DNA from: Arachis hypogaea
Taxonomy: Eukaryota; Streptophyta; Magnoliopsida; Fabales; Fabaceae
NCBI RefSeq assembly: GCF_003086295.3
Contig: NC_092048.1
Span: 42,470,425-42,534,424 of the forward strand
Reading direction: 5' to 3'
Length of the DNA stretch: 64,000 bases
Every line of letters starts with the position of its first letter. Position 1 is the stretch's first letter. The translations under genes and the position numbers were made by a program. The notes under the pieces are model-generated. The model saw only the letters and a program-made list of their open reading frames with translations. It ran no database searches and was not told where the DNA came from. Shown one piece after another: positions 11,525 to 23,809 of the stretch.

Positions 11525-13835
11525 TACCACAAGAAAAATGTTAAGTACCGTTGAATTTTCCGGCAGAATAACCAAAATTATCCGCTAATAATGTATTTAA
11601 TCAATTCGACGGTATAACTCTTGCCAGTAATAAATTACCGTCGAATTTTTTAATCTGTCAATAGGTACCATCGGATTATTTGACTAATTATTTATTTAAT
11701 CCATCGGTAATTACCGTCGGAAAAATTTTGTCGGTAATTTTGGCACTCCACAATATTCTTTTCCACCTATTATTTATCGTCGGATACTGCCTTCGGTAAA
11801 TCTAATTTTTATTTTTTTTACGCAATAGGTGGTCAAATTCTTTTTTTATTATTATTTAAATTTATTTTTTTGCACAATTAGTAGTTAAATTCTTAATAAT
11901 AGAAATCAAATATGACAAATTAAATATCAAGTTTATAAAAAAAAATTAGCTGTAAAAAAAGGTAAAATATACAATGAAACAGTTTACAACAAAACTCTAA
12001 TATCTAAAGATCTTGATAGTCATCATCGTCGTCATCATCCCTCTAGTCCTGAAGAGGCAGCAGGCTATGCAGTGATATCGGTGTCCCTGTAGTAGCGCCG
12101 CTGCCACCAGCAATGTCGCTGCCACTAGCAGTGCCGCTGCCACTGGCCCGCATATGCTCTTGGTACACCATCATCTGTTGCTCCATCCACTAAAACCGCT
12201 CTAGCTCCCACCTCCACTCCAACCTGAGAGAATCTGTGTCTAATACGCATGTGAGGATCTCCTGATACTTCTCTTCAGGATGCTGCAGCTGCACGGCCTG
12301 TTGGTGAAGGCTCCAAAAGAGCTCCAGCACCTACTCCCTCAAATTGACGCCGTCCTCGGATCGATGAGCTGACTGGTGACAGAGGCGAATGAATGTCTCG
12401 GTACAGAAGTGTGGAGATTATCAGCGAAGAACAATACAAATCCGTAGACGCAGTTCTTGTATAGTTCAGATGCGGTCTCGCGCCAAACCGTCTAAGGGTG
12501 CAGAAGGAACCATGTAGTTAGGGTTAGGGACCATGATAAACTGTTGATCCTTTCACCTATTGCCTATGACATTCCATGGGTAGTCGGAATAGAAGGCGAT
12601 GACCAAGAAGTCCCAAGAATACCAGTAGACACCCTCCTTCTACCATGACCACGCAGCCGATTGTGACACCTCTGTTTGTCGTCATGTCTGCAAAGAGCAT
12701 ACGAATTAAAATTCAAATTCAAATTTTCAACCATTAAAATTAAAATCTTTACCTAGGATTAATCAAAATCTTATAAAATTTAAATTTGCAACAACAATTC
12801 CAATCATTCTTACTTTTCAATTTCATTCAAAATCTTATTAAAAATTCGACAGAACCTCTCATAAAATTTGAATTTCTCTACTTTTCAAGGGTTCCATCCA
12901 AACCAAAAATCTCTTAACCTTACTCAATTTTTCAAATATCAAACAATTTACTTAACATAAATTTTCTTAATTTGTTATCTTTAATTGTCTTTTAAGTTAT
13001 TAATTTTTTAAATCATTAAGGCAACAAATAAGGGATTCAAATCCTAATCCACCCACCAAGAGGCTTCAAGTATTGCTACTAATAAATTTTACTAGTAGAA
13101 CTATTATTAATCATTTTTTAATCTTTAATCAACTTCCACTCAATCATTTATATAAACTTCAAAAACATAAATCATAATACCTAAAACGTTAATAAATTCA
13201 AAAACTTAAATCATAATACTAATTAAAAACTAAAATCTAAATTAATCCTAAATTTTACAAAAAATAAAAAATAAAAGATGATCATGCGTTGGAGGTGGTT
13301 GCCGGAACGTCAACAAGTGTTGCTGGAGACAGAGGGAGCAACAATGACAAAATGCTGGTGGTGGCCGGCGCTACGACAGCGGCTAGACAGCTGGCAGAGG
13401 TGCTTTGGCAGAGAGAGAGAAAGAGAGGAGGGGAAGTGTGAAGGGGGCAGGGAGAGATGAGAGGGTTAAAGAGAGAGAGGCGAGACGGTGAGGAGAGAGA
13501 GACTGAGTGATTGGAAATGAGGGAGAGAGGATTCACAGTTTGAATTTAGGACACAATTACCATTGAATTTACTAGTAGATTTATTCGCCGGTAAAGTTTC
13601 ATGGTACTCCAAAACACAACGTTTCACTAACCCATGTTACCGTCGGATTTATCCGCCTGTAAATCCGACGGTAATACGCGTGCCGATTACTCTTTTTTTC
13701 CGTCTAAATATTACCGACGAATTTATTGTCGAAAAGTAGAATCCGACGGTGTTTTTATTTTCTCAGTAAATTTATTGTCAAATTTATCGGTAAATCTAAT
13801 AATAAATACGACAGAACTCAATATTTTTTTTAATG
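11525..13835. mobile_element. Old CACTA (En/Spm) element, non-autonomous
   Basis: The left terminus reads TACCACAAGAAAAATGTTAAG, two substitutions from the canonical CACTACAAG start. The right terminus, ACTCAATATTTTTTTTAATG, is a worn form of ACTCAACGTTTTTCTTGTAGTG seen at 63182-63203. A 3-bp duplication TAT flanks it (11522-11524 and 13836-13838). Subterminal zones (11540-11770, 13550-13810) carry repeated CCGTCGGATTT/AAATCCGACGG words in both orientations, the binding-site pattern of CACTA ends. It has no complete transposase. Ends and subterminal words match the terminus at 63203, so both belong to one family. Confidence 0.8.
12000..12700 (-). pseudogene. CACTA accessory-protein remnant (Transposase_24-like C-terminus)
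   Basis: On the minus strand a broken reading gives LYKNCVYGFVLFFADNLHTS, then QHPEEKYQEILTCVLDTDSL, a WMEQQMMVYQEHMRASGSG stretch with Gly/Ser repeats, and an Asp-rich tail (DDDDDDDYQD). That layout resembles the C-terminal part of the En/Spm-associated plant transposon protein found beside TNP2-type transposases. Stops interrupt it throughout. The assignment is from pattern memory only. It is the only coding trace inside the 11525-13835 element apart from low-complexity reading near 13280-13530. Confidence 0.4.
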
Positions 13836-15395
13836 TATCAAAATATTATTGTAATTAATCTAAAAAATATTTTATATTTTATTTATATGACATCCTGTGT
13901 CTTACAGAAAAATAAAATTCATGTGTGTGTGTGTTATGCCATGTCGCGTCCTCCATACTTCATAGCTTAGGGGTGATAGGTTGTTTTGATATTTTCTAAT
14001 TTTTTTAAAATATTATATTTTTATCGCTTTTTCATACGTTATTTTAAGGGTATTTGTGATTCAGTTTGGCTCAAAGACTTAATTTAAACTTTATTGGTTT
14101 AGGTTAAATTTGTCTTAACTTTATTATGACTCGGATTAGGCTCAAAGTCTGAAAAATTGACCTGGCTAAATCATCAATTGGATTAGAGACAGAGCTCGAA
14201 TCACTTGGCAGTCGGCTCGTCGGCTCGATTGAACCTAAAAATTTAAAAATTTACATGATGATGCCTTTATTCTTTTTTTTATTAATTAATTCATACAATA
14301 ATATTTTGTATAGAAAAAAAAAAGCTATTTTTTGCATGTTTTACAAATGTAACTAACGCATCAACACCACAAAAACCAATTTCACAATCTCAACACCAAA
14401 CTATGAATCAATTGATCAATCATAATTAAATTTTATGAAATTTAACATTATTGTAGTTATTTGTGACTTTAATATTTTGTTGTTAGTTATTTTGAGACTC
14501 TAAATTATTTTTAAGTAAATGTTGTGTTGGATGTTAGTTTTATTTTAATAGTCCTTTGAATTATTGATGTGTAATTGACTTATTTTAAAATTAGTGATAA
14601 TTATGTTTTAATTCTATTTTTTTATTATTACTTGTTAATATTTTTTAATATTATAATTTTGGTATAAATTCTATTTAGACCGATTTTTATCCGATCTAAA
14701 CTAAGTATTGTTGTGGTTCAAAAGTAGATTTTATCGAATTTAAGATTGAATAAGAATTTTAAATTAGATTCGGAAAAAATTTATTAATCTCATATTTATA
14801 TTAAAATAAATTTGATTTCACCCGATCCACATCCATTCCTATATTGTTTATATATTAAAGCAAAGCATAATATTTTCTCTAAGTTTTTTTATTGGAAGAA
14901 AAAGAACAAGAAAAAAGGGAGGAAAAAAATAAAGCTTATGAAACCAAAAGTTCTTCTCTTTTATTTTTAATTTCCTTCCTTCTGTTTTGTTGAGGAAGAG
15001 AGGTCAGCTAATCGATGCTTGTATTTCGGTGAATTGTGGGGCTTTGAAACAGTAGGACTAGGTATTTTTTACAAGTGATCATTTATTTAGTTTTTTATTA
15101 TAATAATTTAAAAAAAATAAAACAAATATATTTAGATAGATTTAGTATTTTTTTAAAATTAAATATATATTTAAAATACAAATTAAATAAATTTAAAATT
15201 TAAAATTTAAAATTTTTGTTTCAGTTTTACCATTTTTAATTATTAATAGATTATTATTTAAATACACATTCAAAAATTAAATGCAATAAAATTGAAGATT
15301 TTAATTTTAAAATTTAAAAAATAAATCTTAAGGGTTTTAATTATTAACCCACACATCTAAAACTTCCTAAAAGAGATCATATTTTAAACTAATAT
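13836..15395. other. AT-rich region, no supported feature
   Basis: Contains a short (GT)n run near 13925 and a stretch at 14040-14820 with Asn/Ile-type AT-rich words and a few CGGCTCG motifs. I could not define ends or coding sequence. Confidence 0.35.
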
Positions 15396-16225
15396 GTTAG
15401 ATATACTTTAATCGAATAAGATCTAAAAAACTTCGTTTAATTATTCATTTTAATAATTTTAAAAATATTAATAAAAAAAATAAGAAATATTAGATGCATT
15501 TTTATCGAATAAGATATAAAAAAATTAGTTTTATTTTTAACGTTTAAATAAATTAAATTTTAGATTTATGATTTTAGATGTGTTTCAAACATATTTTGTA
15601 TATAAATCAATAATTTTAGATGTGTAATAATTGAAAAAATAACCAATTTTTATAAACATACATTTTAATAATTTTAAAAGCGTTAATGTTTAAATAAATA
15701 ACGATAAAATCTAACAAATAATAAAAAAATAAAAAATATTAGATGAATTTTTATTGAATAAGATATAAAAAAATTAATTTTATATTTAATGTTTAAATTT
15801 AATTTTTTGATTTATGATTTTAGATGTGTTTTAGAAATATTTTATATATCACTTAATAATTTTAGATGTGTTACAATTGAAAACAAAAACGAATTTTTAC
15901 AACATACGTTTTAATAATTTTAAAAACATTAATATTCATATCAAACAAGTAACGAAAAATTTAACTATTAAATAAAGAGAAATATTAGATGAGTTTTTAT
16001 CGAATAAGATATAAAAAATTAATTTTATTTTTAATGTTTAAATTTAAATTTTAGATTTATGATTTTGGATATTTTTAAAAAATATTTTTGTATAACTTAA
16101 TAATTTTAGATGTGTTACAACTTACAATTGAAAAAAATAATTTTTACGCACATATTTTAATAATTTTAAAAGCGTTAATGTTCAAATAAGTAATGAAAAA
16201 TCCAACTAATAATAAAAAAAAATTG
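15396..16225. repeat. AT-rich tandem array, about 247-bp unit
   Basis: The landmark ATTAGATG..TTTTTAT.GAATAAGATAT recurs at 15489, 15738 and 15984, spaced 249 and 246 bp. It is followed each time by ATTTATGATTTTAGATGTG... and AATAATTTTAAAA.C.TTAAT. A shortened unit precedes it (GTTAGATATACTTTAATCG near 15400), giving about 3.3 copies. Unit-to-unit divergence is moderate. Non-coding. It could be a small satellite cluster or an internal tandem region of an unrecognised element. Confidence 0.7.
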
Positions 16226-17864
16226 TTGAAAACTATAAATATTTATTAAATTTTTATTTGTTATCTTTTTTTTTTTTCTTCCAAATACCTGTAATTGCTC
16301 CTTTATTTATCTTTAATTTCGTCTAATTATTTTATATTGGTGGTATTCTCTAATAATTCTAGAGATAAAGATTAAAAAAATAAAAGAAAAAAAAAAGAAA
16401 GGGAAGAATAAGAAAAGAATATTGATGCATAGACTGATAATTCATTTATTGTTTAATTCAAATGTTGATATAATCTTATTAAAATTTCATTCAACAATAT
16501 GATAAATGAGTTTTGAGTTAGCATGTAAGTCACTCGAAATAGAAACAAAATAGTATGACTCATCTAATAATAATAAAATATTAAATATGAAATAATAAAT
16601 TTACCTGTAGATGAGTGATACTCTTCTATGGAGATTTGTGTAAAGAACGTGGGAAAGAAGAGAAGAATGTATGAGAGAGAGGAGAACGTACAAATAAAAT
16701 AAAAAACATGATAAAATAACTATTTTATGAACTGGATAGAAAGTTAGAAAAATTCTAGTATTTAAAATTTAAATTAATTTTAATTATTAACATGTTAGCT
16801 ACAAATTAAAAATATATTTTAATTAAATATTATTTAAATTTTAAAGATTGACCAAAGACGGAATTTTATTGTACAAGTAACATTTTTCATATTTTAATTA
16901 AACTTTAAACACATTATCCTTTTTATTTATTTTATAAGAAAAAGGAAGTAACCTTTGAGGTGAGTGATTCATTGACCTAATGTGATTTTCCTTGGAGATA
17001 ATTAAGACAAAAAAATAATAATAATAATAAATGGGATATTTGTCACATGAGATAGCGCCTACAAATGGCTACAATTCAAGTCACCAAAAAAAAAATGGCT
17101 ACAATTCATGGCAATTATTTAATCAGGACATGTTCTTGTTTTTTTCTTCTTCCGTTTAATCAGCACATGCCTTTATTTTCTTTTCTGAAGTGCGTTATTT
17201 ATATTTTTTTATTTATATATTTTTTAGCGTTATTTTTATTTCTTTATCAAATATTAATAATTCTATATGAAAAAGTATGAGAAACTAATAAAATATTTGT
17301 ATAATGTATACAATGGAGATTTAGAGAGTATTAAAAATATAATCATTAGTGTTATTTTTTTTTATCAGTTATAACTTTTAGATAAGTAGTATCATGACAT
17401 AATATTAAAATTCTAGATCTAAAAGTTCAAGAATTCGATCCTTAGTGAATCCAAAAATCAGTTTAACCATCTTTTAGAAAGATATCTGTTATCCATAGTG
17501 TACTCGGATAGCGGGACTCTTGAACATTACCATTAAGAGAGGTCTAGGATCAATGTATTAAAAAGAAGAAAAATAACAATAAAAAAGACTAGCGATAGCA
17601 ATATAAGGGAGTGGGGTCGGAGGAGACATTTTTTTAAACTATTTTGACATTGATATATAAATTTTCTGTTAAAAAACTTTTGTTTGATTGTCTTGGATGA
17701 TAGAATAGTGCACATCATGTTCATTAGTTTCTTAATCCAATCTAAAATAATGACAATAATAAATTAATAATAATTATTCCTAAGGCTGCTAGATAAAATG
17801 GTGGAAAATGTGCCATGATTTTATCCGATACTATTTCTTTTTTTTCTCATATGTGTTTATTTAT
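16226..17864. other. AT-rich region, no supported feature
   Basis: No gene is visible. A short direct repeat of ATGGCTACAATTCA occurs at about 17064 and 17095. The stretch 17400-17530 has the look of a dispersed repeat but no ends could be fixed. Confidence 0.35.
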
Positions 17865-18033
17865 GAAAAAATATAGATAATCCACAAGATTTTTGAACAA
17901 TGTGTAAATAATATGAATTAATAGAGTTAAAAAAGTAAATTTAATTAGTAACATTAAATTAAAGTGTAATGTATTTTCATTTAATTAGTGGTTGTTCGTA
18001 TTATTCAAAATTTTTATTGTTCCCTACCATTCC
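17865..18033. mobile_element. Diverged MITE related to 8308-8505
   Basis: Starts GAAAAAATATAGATAATC and ends TTTATTGTTCCCTACCATTCC, an inexact inverted pair. The 3' half follows the copy at 8308-8505 (GTAATGTATTTTCATTTAATTAGTGGTTGTTC). The 5' half has decayed. No clear duplication remains. Confidence 0.45.
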
Positions 18034-18424
18034 GCTTTATTTATTTATTATGTTTCTGTTTTTGATTTGTTATTAAGGGGTGTGGGGGAAGGCGTGTTAT
18101 AATTTTATAGTTTATAATAAGCATTAGTTGTACTACAATCCTTTTCTTTTTCTTTCTTTCAAGTCACATACAAAAGTGTGGTTGAGGACAAAGGGTACAC
18201 TAGTCCCAAATTGATTGGAATCCATGATGATCATGATGGAACTATTTTGGCTAATGTGATTCTGTGGGCTTTAAAACATAAAAAGCAAATGCTTATCACC
18301 TGAGATTATTTTGTCTCAAATGTAATGCATATCATATGACACTCCCATTAATTAATGAATATAAACAATAATATTAAGTTATTAATTACATATTTATTCA
18401 GATTCTAATTTTTTTTTAAATAAT
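18034..18424. other. Spacer, no supported feature
   Basis: AT-rich sequence between a MITE and a LINE tail. Nothing recognised. Confidence 0.35.
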
Positions 18425-18870
18425 ACAGTAAAATAGAACAACAGACACAGAAAAAAAAAAACTATAAAAACAGCAAAATCAAGGTACAAATAACTCATTA
18501 TTATTTTTGACATTGTTATCAATAACTAAATAGATTAATATCATATCACTCTTTATAACTCAAAAAAGTTTTGTTGATAAAGATGTCAATATCTGTCTCT
18601 TTATTTTTAAATATTCTTTCATTTCTTTCATTTCGAATATTCTAAGCTATCGCAAAAAAATTCAATCAATTATTTGTTATTCTTTTTTTTTTATTAAACT
18701 CTTCTGTCCAATTCTCAAAGTATTATCTGATTCTACTTGGAATGACCCACGCTCTATCAAAGAGTATGATCCATACACATCACACTTATCAGGTAATAAA
18801 CTCACAACCAAAAAATTAATTCAATATCCTTTTTACATAAAACACAAATATTATCACTATGACTAATGAT
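18425..18870 (-). pseudogene. LINE 3'-end remnant
   Basis: The minus strand reads, through several stops, CVLCKKDIELIFW then FFAIAWNIRNERNERIFKNK (one stop ignored) and FINKTF. That follows the terminal region of plant LINE ORF2: the Cys-rich zf-RVT-like segment, then the .AWNIWKERN.RIF block just before the stop. Strongly decayed. The homopolymer near 18450 could be the remains of the 3' tail. Confidence 0.5.
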
Positions 18871-18890
18871 TTTTAGTCGAATAATACTAA

Positions 18891-19008
18891 GGAGACAAAA
18901 AAAAACAGCCAGAACTTGCTTTATTTAGCATTCATTAATTGTCATAACAATTAATGAATACTAAATAAGATAACTTATGACTGTTTTTTGCTGATTTCTT
19001 TTGTTACC
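18891..19008. mobile_element. 118-bp hairpin MITE
   Basis: Nearly the whole length folds on itself. GGAGACAAAA begins the left arm and TTTTGTTACC ends the right arm; the centre pairs ATTCATTAATTGT with ACAATTAATGAAT around a 4-base loop. Mismatches are few. Too short to code. Superfamily is not determinable because the flanking duplication is unclear (AA or TAA). Confidence 0.65.
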
Positions 19009-20039
19009 AAATATTTCCGTTTTTAGTCTACTCAAATTAAATACTTAAGGTTTTTTTATTTTTATTTTTTTGATATCTAATTAGATACTTAAGTTGCTTA
19101 GAAACTATTCCTTAACAATGTCATCTTCATTCAATAATCAGCAGCTACTTTATTTGGATTCCTGCAAGAAACAAAATCTGTAAAGTGATCTCATAAAAGA
19201 TTATGTCATTATGTGTTGATGTTTGTATCTTAAGCAAAAAGAAGAAAGGATACTGTGAGTACGAATTATTTATTCCATATCATCGTCATTATTCAATGTT
19301 TTTTTTTTCTTTCTCTTCATCGTCACCACCAATGCCTGACTATTAGTTATGTGACTCTCGTATATTATATGATGATATTAACATTAACATTTCATGATGA
19401 AAACCTTTATTTTCCTTTGGGCCCTATGTATATATATCATATGCATCTTTCTAAGGGTAGGGTTTGAAGTTTTTAATTAAAAATTTCATTAACTTTGTTT
19501 TTCGAACAAAAAAGATGTGATATCTGAATTAATAAAAAAATTTCTTTACCCATATCCATATGATGAGTGTCATAAAATTATTTATTCAAAAATTATTTTT
19601 TTGAGTTTGAAGTGTATTGTACATAATTTTTTTTATTTTGTTTTATGCTAAGTTTTTTGGGAGTGAAAATCTCCAATTCCAAACTTTTTTATCGTAAAAA
19701 TTTTGATATTATATCATAAAATCATGTATTTTAAAAATTTTGAACTGGTAAGAGAAAATTATAAATAAATAAATCCCTGACTCAGATTCTTGGTGTACTA
19801 ATCCTCTTCAAATATTAAATTAGTTTAGTTCCTTAACATAAACCCTAGAATTAAAGACTTTAAATTTTGTAAAATCTTAACAGTAACCTCAAACAATTCC
19901 TAGTTTATAATTCTTGCTTGATAACTAACAATTGTGGTTTCTACTTCATTCTATGTTTGGAGCCTATACCAATTATCAATTATGTATATTACCCACGTCA
20001 TCATATTATTCCAAGAGTTGCTAGTTCCTTTAGACTAAA
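19009..20039. other. AT-rich spacer, no supported feature
   Basis: No exon, transposon end or repeat stood out on either strand. Confidence 0.35.
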
Positions 20040-20636
20040 ACTAGTATTTTTTTCTCGTAATTACATTACGAAAATATAAATTTTTTTAAATTATGTCGAT
20101 TTTATTTTGATATTATAGATTATAGCACAAAAGAATTATAGAATCAAACTACTTTTACAAAAAAATTGTAGAGGACAAAAGTTCCCATCGGCTAAGAAGA
20201 CCAGGATTTTCGTAGATAAAAAATTAAATAATAAGATTTTTAGTTATTATTTTCATGTGAAAGAGTTTGATTTATTACTAATAATTAATTTCAATATTCG
20301 TTATCTAAAATTTAAAACAATTTAACTTGTATACTTTTGATTAGGTGTTAAGTCTGTTGCACAGATAGAAATAATTCATTTTTATGTTTGCTATTTAAAA
20401 ATAATATTTTTTCTCTATATGTATATAAAAATATAATTAGATATTAGCATGAAAAAAATTATATTGATAGGTTATAAAATTAACTCAAAATTAAAATTTT
20501 TTAAAACAATTGAATCTTAATTTTAATTTTTAATCATAACATTAGTATTTTCTTTAAATTATATTTAATAAATATTTAAAAAAATATGAATTACAAAGAT
20601 AAACAGTAAAAATTTAAAACTAAATAAAAAAACTAA

Positions 20637-20670
<34 letters not shown>

Positions 20671-20671
20671 T
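20637..20671. repeat. (AAT)n microsatellite
   Basis: About 11 perfect trinucleotide repeats inside the Helitron-like copy 1. Confidence 0.95.
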
Positions 20672-20876
20672 TTTTTATTTGAATTATATTATTTTGTTAA
20701 TTTTATTTTTTGTAGAACAAAAATATAGAAAAAATAGAGAATGAGAGAAAAGAGAGAGAAAGATAAAGATGAAGACTGAGAGAGGAAGTTTGTTAATTTT
20801 GAAAGAAAAATTTTATTTTAATTTGTCAAATTACTAATATAAAATATAAATTACAAATTATATATAGAGTGGGAAC

Positions 20877-21534
20877 TAGGGGTGGCAAACGGGTCTAAAC
20901 CCACCGGGTCGGCCCGCGTAACCGCTAAAAAAGGCGAGTTGGGCTGGAAAATTAGGACCGCCAAATAGCAAAAGTCCGCCTAACCCGCACCGCTTAAACC
21001 GCGGGTTTTGGCGGGGCGGGGCGGGCTTCCCCGCCGGGCTTAGTATTTTTTTATCAAGGGGTATTTTTACAATTTTTTTTGTCAAAACCCAACTTCCCCC
21101 ACCCCAACTTACAAGAGAATGAAGATGAAAATTGAGTGTTTTAGATTATGTTTATTTTGTTTTAGAGACTATTTATAATTATGTTTTGAATTATATTTAT
21201 TTTACTTTGGGAACAATATTTATAATTATATTTTGGATGAAAACTTGGTTTATAATTATGTTTATTAGATATTTATAATTACAAAGACTTTAATATTTGT
21301 GAATATAAAAATTATAATTTGTTTATACTTTTAGAAATTATAATAGTTAAAAGTAAAAAAATAGAAGAAATTTTTTTATACTTTTATATATATTATTTAA
21401 TAGTTAAAAAAAAAGAAGATATTTGGCGGGCTTAGCCCATCGGCCCGCCAGCCCGCCGTTAGGCGGGGTGGGCTGGGATTTTGGGACCGCCTCACTAGGC
21501 GGGGCGGGGCGGGCTTCCCCGCTTGCCACCCCTA
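20877..21534. mobile_element. hAT-type MITE
   Basis: Left end TAGGGGTGGCAAACGGG, inverted right end TAGGGGTGGCAAGCGGG. A perfect 8-bp duplication GTGGGAAC lies at 20869-20876 and 21535-21542, the hAT size. Both arms (20877-21030 and 21420-21534) are extremely GC-rich with GGCGGGGCGGG words, while the centre is AT-rich. No transposase is visible. It is inserted in the Helitron-like repeat. Confidence 0.9.
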
Positions 21535-22044
21535 GTGGGAACTGGAAAGAGTAGAGAGAAATAGAAAAAGGGAGAGAGATAGATGAGAGAATTTAAAAAG
21601 GGAGTTTATTAATTTTGGAAGGAAATATTTTTTCTCAATTTGAATAAGAGAATGTCATATGACACATTTGGTTATTAAATTATATAATAATATATAAATA
21701 TATCAGAATTATATATAGAGTGAGAAGGGTGGAGAGAAATAGAAAAAGGGAGAGAGATAGATGAGAGAATTTAGAAAGGTAGTTTATTAATTTTAGAGGA
21801 AAATATTTTTTCTCAAATTTAATAAGAGTGTCATGTGACACATTTTGTTATTAAATTAGATAACAATATATAATATAGCTATATTTTAATTTTAATTTTA
21901 ATATTTTAATTTTAATATTTTAATTTTAATATAATTAAAAAATGTCATGTTGCACATTTTGATTGTCAAATTTATAATTATTCATTGATAATGATATATA
22001 AAAGAGATAGAGTGGTTGAAGGAATGAGAGGAATAGATAAAGGG

Positions 22045-22335
22045 AGAGGGAGGAGGGGAGAACTCTTTAATTTTGGAAGAAAAGATTTGATTTCAATTGT
22101 AATGAGGAAATGACATATGGAACATTTTGATTATAAAATTAGTAGGGATGAGAAGATAACTCTTTAATTTTGGAGGGAAAGATTTGATTTCAATTGCAAT
22201 GAGAGAATGACATGTGGCATATTTTGGTTGTAAAATTAGTAGGAATGAAGGAATAATTCTTTAACTTTAGAGGGAAAGATTTGATTTTAATTGTAATGAG
22301 AGAGTGATATGTGATTTATTTTGGTTGTAAAATTA
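22045..22335 (+). repeat. 96-bp tandem, three copies
   Basis: CTCTTTAATTTTGG...GATTTGATTT.AATTG..ATGAG starts at about 22061, 22158 and 22254. The same triplicated block occurs in the sister copy (about 25010-25280), so the triplication predates the duplication of the host repeat. Confidence 0.75.
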
Positions 22336-22340
22336 GATAT

Positions 22341-23809
22341 ATATAATAGAATAATAGATTAGTGACGTAATGAAAAGGGCATCAATTAGATTAAGTTAAA
22401 ATCAACACACAATATTATGCAAGGTTACATCGTTACCCAACCTAGAGAGAATTACTAACTAAAAGCTCTTGTACAAGCAATCAACATGAATTAAAAAAAA
22501 TCCCTGGCACTGGTCATAGATGAGAGACCCTTGCAATGAACAAATAATATGAAATTTGATTTGTGCATGTTGGCCCAATGAATTAGATCTTCGTTGTCAC
22601 ATGTAGGCCCAAAACATGTAATTTCACACCTTACGGTCAAAATAACAAAATCGCTTGGAATTGTAAATTTATCATTAGAATTTTGCTTTTAAAATGATAG
22701 GAGTGGATTTGTTACTGCCACAATATTTTAGGAAAAATTCTATGGTGTAGATGATTAAAAATAGAGTGTTAGGAAATAGTAAGTTTTGTGATTTGTAGTT
22801 ATCATTTAGTTATTGTTGGTGTTTTTAATGGTGTGAGATTTCATCCAATGATAATATGATATGAAATTACTCACTTTTTTTTACTGATTAAGTGCTGATC
22901 AGATTTTAATAAAAATGTTGGCACCTAAACTTTTTCTAAAAAATATTTATGTGGTGGGCGTTTATAGTAATGCCTTCTTGGTATCACTAATAGTTCTAAG
23001 TGGTTTGTTTTCTGTAAGTGTGATTGGAAGCTAAATTAATGCTTAATGAGAGATTTCTTTTTCAATCATACAAATGAAATAATTTAATTAGAGAACAAAA
23101 TAAATATAGTATATCAACATTTATTTTATCAGGAAAAATAATTAAAATAAAATTAAAGATTGATATAATATATATATTATGATCATTAATTTTAGTCACC
23201 ACGTTAAATAATCATAGGAATGAAATAATTTAAATAGAAAACAAAATAAATCATAGTGTATCAACCTTTAATTTATCGTCGTATTTAATTATCATTTTTA
23301 GTTTTTATTAGTCAAAAACTATTTTGGATGAAAATTTTTTACTTTCCTCACTTTTTAGTCTATGACCAACGAGATAATTATTATCAAATACAAATATATA
23401 CAACGACTAATCATATTAATATTTGAATAAATATAAAAATACCTATTCAATAAAAGATTCAAAATAAAATAACATCTTTCATTTAAAAAAAAGTTTAGCT
23501 ACTATGTGCTTTGAGGATACATAATAAATTATTATTAGTAAAAACTTTTTTTAATTTATAATTTTAGCATGTGTCCAAAAGATATAATTTATAATTTAAA
23601 TATAATTTTTAATTTTTAATAAATCAATCAACAATGACTTATTTACATGAAAACCAATAGTTACAAAAAACAAAATGAAAGGCTGACTTATAAGCCTGTA
23701 TGGTCCAATTCCATGAATGGATCGGATTATTTTTGTGTTGGCCCAACGGAAAGAAAAAATCTCCCTATTAAACATTAACTAATGACCAAAAGAAAAAAAA
23801 AACATTAAC
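22341..23809. other. Spacer between the two Helitron-like copies
   Basis: AT-rich and non-coding. It includes one possible MITE (22729-22934). Two short related stretches (around 23080-23130 and 23220-23260) share GAAATAATTTAA..AGA.AACAAAATAAAT. Confidence 0.35.
22729..22934. mobile_element. Possible MITE
   Basis: The left edge ATATTTTAGGAAAAATTCTA and the inverted right edge ATATTTTTTAGAAAAAGTTTA are similar, followed by GGTG in both. The core (TGAGATTTCATCCAATGATAATATGATA) resembles a dispersed repeat I associate with peanut DNA. No reliable duplication. Confidence 0.4.

Larger units (their letters stand above)
20040..22340 (+). repeat. Helitron-like AT-rich repeat, copy 1 (interrupted)
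   Basis: The same succession of segments occurs here and at 23810-25290 in direct orientation: TATAGATTATAG(C), a GGCTAAGAA landmark, GGTGTTAAGTCT.TTGCACA, long AT runs, repeated GAGAGAATTTA...GAAATATTTT blocks, then a threefold 96-bp tandem with GATTTGATTTCAATTG and TGTGGCACATTTTGGTTGTAAAATTAG. The hAT element at 20877-21534 interrupts copy 1. Non-coding. The 3' tandem resembles what I recall from legume Helitrons, but no clear TC start or CTRR end with hairpin was fixed. Confidence 0.55.

Noticed and set aside
13278..13536. Two opposed frames of 60-84 codons
   Set aside because: Purine-rich GAGAG low-complexity DNA inside the old CACTA element.
17400..17530. tRNA-derived SINE, because of a GTTCAAGAATTCGATCC B-box-like word
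   Set aside because: No matching A box at the right distance, no tail and no duplication.
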